Source: Brucella rhizosphaerae | GTDB lineage: Bacteria; Pseudomonadota; Alphaproteobacteria; Rhizobiales; Rhizobiaceae | Assembly (NCBI RefSeq): GCF_002252475.1 | Contig: NZ_NNRK01000025.1 | Location: 124,001-188,000 of the forward strand | DNA: 64,000 bases | Direction: 5' to 3' | Part shown: positions 62,483-64,000 of the stretch, piece after piece | Layout of the letters: each line of letters begins with the position of its first letter | Numbering within the stretch: position 1 is the stretch's first letter | Program-made: the position numbers and the translations under genes | Notes under the pieces: generated by a model | Told to the model about the DNA's origin: nothing | The model's database searches: none | The model's input: the letters and a program-made list of their open reading frames with translations, nothing else

Positions 62483-63655
62483 TTATAAATTTTCCTCTTG
62501 TGGCATAAGGGCGACCTGATTGCCGGGATGGCGTAACAGCCTCCCGGCAAGATCAAGTTCCAGCAAGATCAGTTGCGCGGACCCGGCGTTGATGCCGATA
62601 TGTCTGACCAAAGCATCCACATCAATTGGCACAGGGCCAAGCGCATCGACCAAAAGATCGCGCTCAGAATCAGTTGTAATCGGCTGCAGGGTCGCGGGTT
62701 CTTCATCAAGCTGGTGAAGGAGATCGGGCTGTGCCGGATCAGATAAAATGCTGCCGTCAGGCATGAGTGGCGCAAGGGATTCTATGACGTCGTCGGCACT
62801 TGTAACGAGTGTCGCGCCTTGCTTAAGAAGCGCGTTCGTACCCCGAGCACGTGGATCGAGCGGCGAGCCCGGCACGGCAAAAACCGTTCGCCCCATTTCA
62901 CCAGCCATACGTGCGCTGATAAGAGAGCCGGAGCGTTCAGCGGCTTCAATGACAATCAGGCCCAGTGACAGCCCGGCAATAATTCGGTTGCGTCGAGGAA
63001 AATCGCGCGCGCGTGGCTCGGCGCCCATGGGCATTTCTGTAATCAATGCTCCGCCGCTTTCGGGAATTGCGCGGTATATTGGCAGGTTTTCGGTCGGGTA
63101 GGGCCGGTCAAGACCGCCAGCCAGGATTGCAACGGTACCACTTGCCATGCTGGCTTTGTGGGCCGCGGCATCAATGCCACGTGCCAGCCCCGAAATGATT
63201 GCAAAACCGGCATCACCCAGATCGCGTGCGAGTTTTTCGGTGAAACGTGCGCCGACGACGGATGCATTGCGCGAACCGACAATGGCAACGGGTGGTTTAC
63301 GGAACACATTCGCGTCGCCCTTGATGATCACAAGCGGCGGCGGGGCTTCGCAGTTTTTCAGTTGCGGCGGATAATCTGGCTCACCCATGCCGACAAGGCG
63401 GGCTCCTATACGCTCAATGGCTTCAAGTTCGCGCTCGGCGTCGTCCAAAGATGACACACGCACAGGCCGTGAACCTCCACCGCGAATATTGAGATCGGGC
63501 AAACGCTCAATGGCGTTGGCTGCGGAGCCGCAAAAGAGAATCAGATCTCGAAAGGCGACCGGACCGATGTGTTCGGTTCGGATAAGGCGTAGCCAGTTTA
63601 TCCGCTGGCGGTCGGAGAGGCGAATTCCAGTCTTTGAATTCGCGCTCTCTTTCAT
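62483..63655 (-). CDS. dprA: DNA processing protein DprA
   Basis: A 390-residue protein. The Rossmann-like core has [32 protein letters not shown] and [13 protein letters not shown]-terminal winged-helix domain (about 325-390) follows. DprA loads RecA on incoming single-stranded DNA during natural transformation. Its start overlaps the plsY stop (ATGA), the usual order in this group. Confidence 0.95.
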   Translation of the reverse strand: MKESANSKTGIRLSDRQRINWLRLIRTEHIGPVAFRDLILFCGSAANAIERLPDLNIRGGGSRPVRVSSLDDAERELEAIERIGARLVGMGEPDYPPQLKNCEAPPPLVIIKGDANVFRKPPVAIVGSRNASVVGARFTEKLARDLGDAGFAIISGLARGIDAAAHKASMASGTVAILAGGLDRPYPTENLPIYRAIPESGGALITEMPMGAEPRARDFPRRNRIIAGLSLGLIVIEAAERSGSLISARMAGEMGRTVFAVPGSPLDPRARGTNALLKQGATLVTSADDVIESLAPLMPDGSILSDPAQPDLLHQLDEEPATLQPITTDSERDLLVDALGPVPIDVDALVRHIGINAGSAQLILLELDLAGRLLRHPGNQVALMPQEENL

Positions 63656-64000
63656 CCTTTTTTACCGATCTTGCTTTCGGTGCCGCTCAGAAGCCGCGAA
63701 ATATTGGCATGGTGTTTGATGAAGATGATGAGCGTCATCACAGCAAATAATGCCGCAATTGCCATATCTCCACGCACATAAAGTGCAATCGGGACAATAA
63801 GGGTGGCTATGAGAGCCGAAAGCGACGAATAGCGGGTCAGCAAGGCCGTGATGATCCAGGCAGCGATGAACACAAGCGCACCCGGCCAGGCCAGGCCAAG
63901 CAGAATACCCAGATAGGTCGCGACACCCTTGCCGCCCTTGAAACCAATCCAGACAGGGAAGAGGTGGCCGATAAAGGCACCAAACCCGGCAGCAATCGCG
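63652..64000 (-). CDS. plsY: Glycerol-3-phosphate acyltransferase PlsY (5' part cut off by window)
   Basis: The last 115 residues of a multi-pass membrane enzyme; the gene continues beyond the window end. [21 protein letters not shown] is the PlsY active-site motif 2/3. It transfers acyl groups from acyl phosphate to glycerol-3-phosphate, the first step of phospholipid synthesis. Coupled to dprA by ATGA. Confidence 0.95.
   Translation of the reverse strand, partial: AIAAGFGAFIGHLFPVWIGFKGGKGVATYLGILLGLAWPGALVFIAAWIITALLTRYSSLSALIATLIVPIALYVRGDMAIAALFAVMTLIIFIKHHANISRLLSGTESKIGKKG

Noticed and set aside
1..64000. CRISPR arrays, rRNA genes, complete insertion sequences
   Set aside because: No regularly spaced direct repeats, rRNA core sequences, transposase or integrase genes were recognised in any part of the window.

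Overview
The window reads as chromosomal DNA of an alphaproteobacterium of the order Hyphomicrobiales, most likely the family Brucellaceae (Brucella/Ochrobactrum group). This rests on gene content and order (divK-pleD; the plsY-dprA-topA-rnr-DUF983-NUDIX-MFS run with rpmG beside it; an Omp25/31-type outer membrane protein; an RpoE-ChrR pair) and on dense ATGA or short-overlap operon joints. Assignment is by family recognition only; no database search was run.

0-7 kb is a probable singlet-oxygen/oxidative-stress locus: an FAD oxidoreductase, DUF1365, cyclopropane fatty acid synthase, DUF2147, DUF2177 and TspO in one operon ending in a strong hairpin, facing an ECF sigma factor/ChrR anti-sigma pair. 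Both operons carry a sequence matching the alphaproteobacterial RpoE promoter pattern. 7-10.8 kb holds a GAF-GGDEF-EAL protein and a second ECF sigma/anti-sigma pair behind a small secreted protein. 11-14.2 kb is a MarR-MFS-HlyD drug-efflux operon, followed by two divergent EamA transporters. 16.5-25 kb combines a periplasmic binding protein, a histidine kinase and a response regulator (minus strand) with a PhnD-like binding protein and a complete Fe3+/organophosphate-type ABC importer (plus strand). 25-29 kb has a second two-component pair and an Omp25/31-like protein. 29-34 kb is an RND efflux pump, next to a hydrolase-fold protein that has lost its catalytic residues, and a LysR regulator.

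36-41 kb is the most striking part: a DeoR-type regulator divergent from a 1240-residue autotransporter whose passenger is an apparently intact endonuclease/exonuclease/phosphatase (EEP) enzyme. Two nearly identical 23-bp palindromes lie between them. 41-49 kb is looser, with small secreted or membrane proteins, palindromic repeats, a frameshifted gene remnant and a phage-like small membrane protein, and ends at tRNA-Cys. 49.5-64 kb returns to core genes: DNA polymerase IV, Rnk, DUF3572, DivK, PleD, ribosomal protein L33, an MFS transporter, a NUDIX hydrolase, DUF983, RNase R, topoisomerase I, DprA and the truncated start of PlsY. Several palindromic repeats recur through the window, and four of them supply the stop codon of the neighbouring gene.
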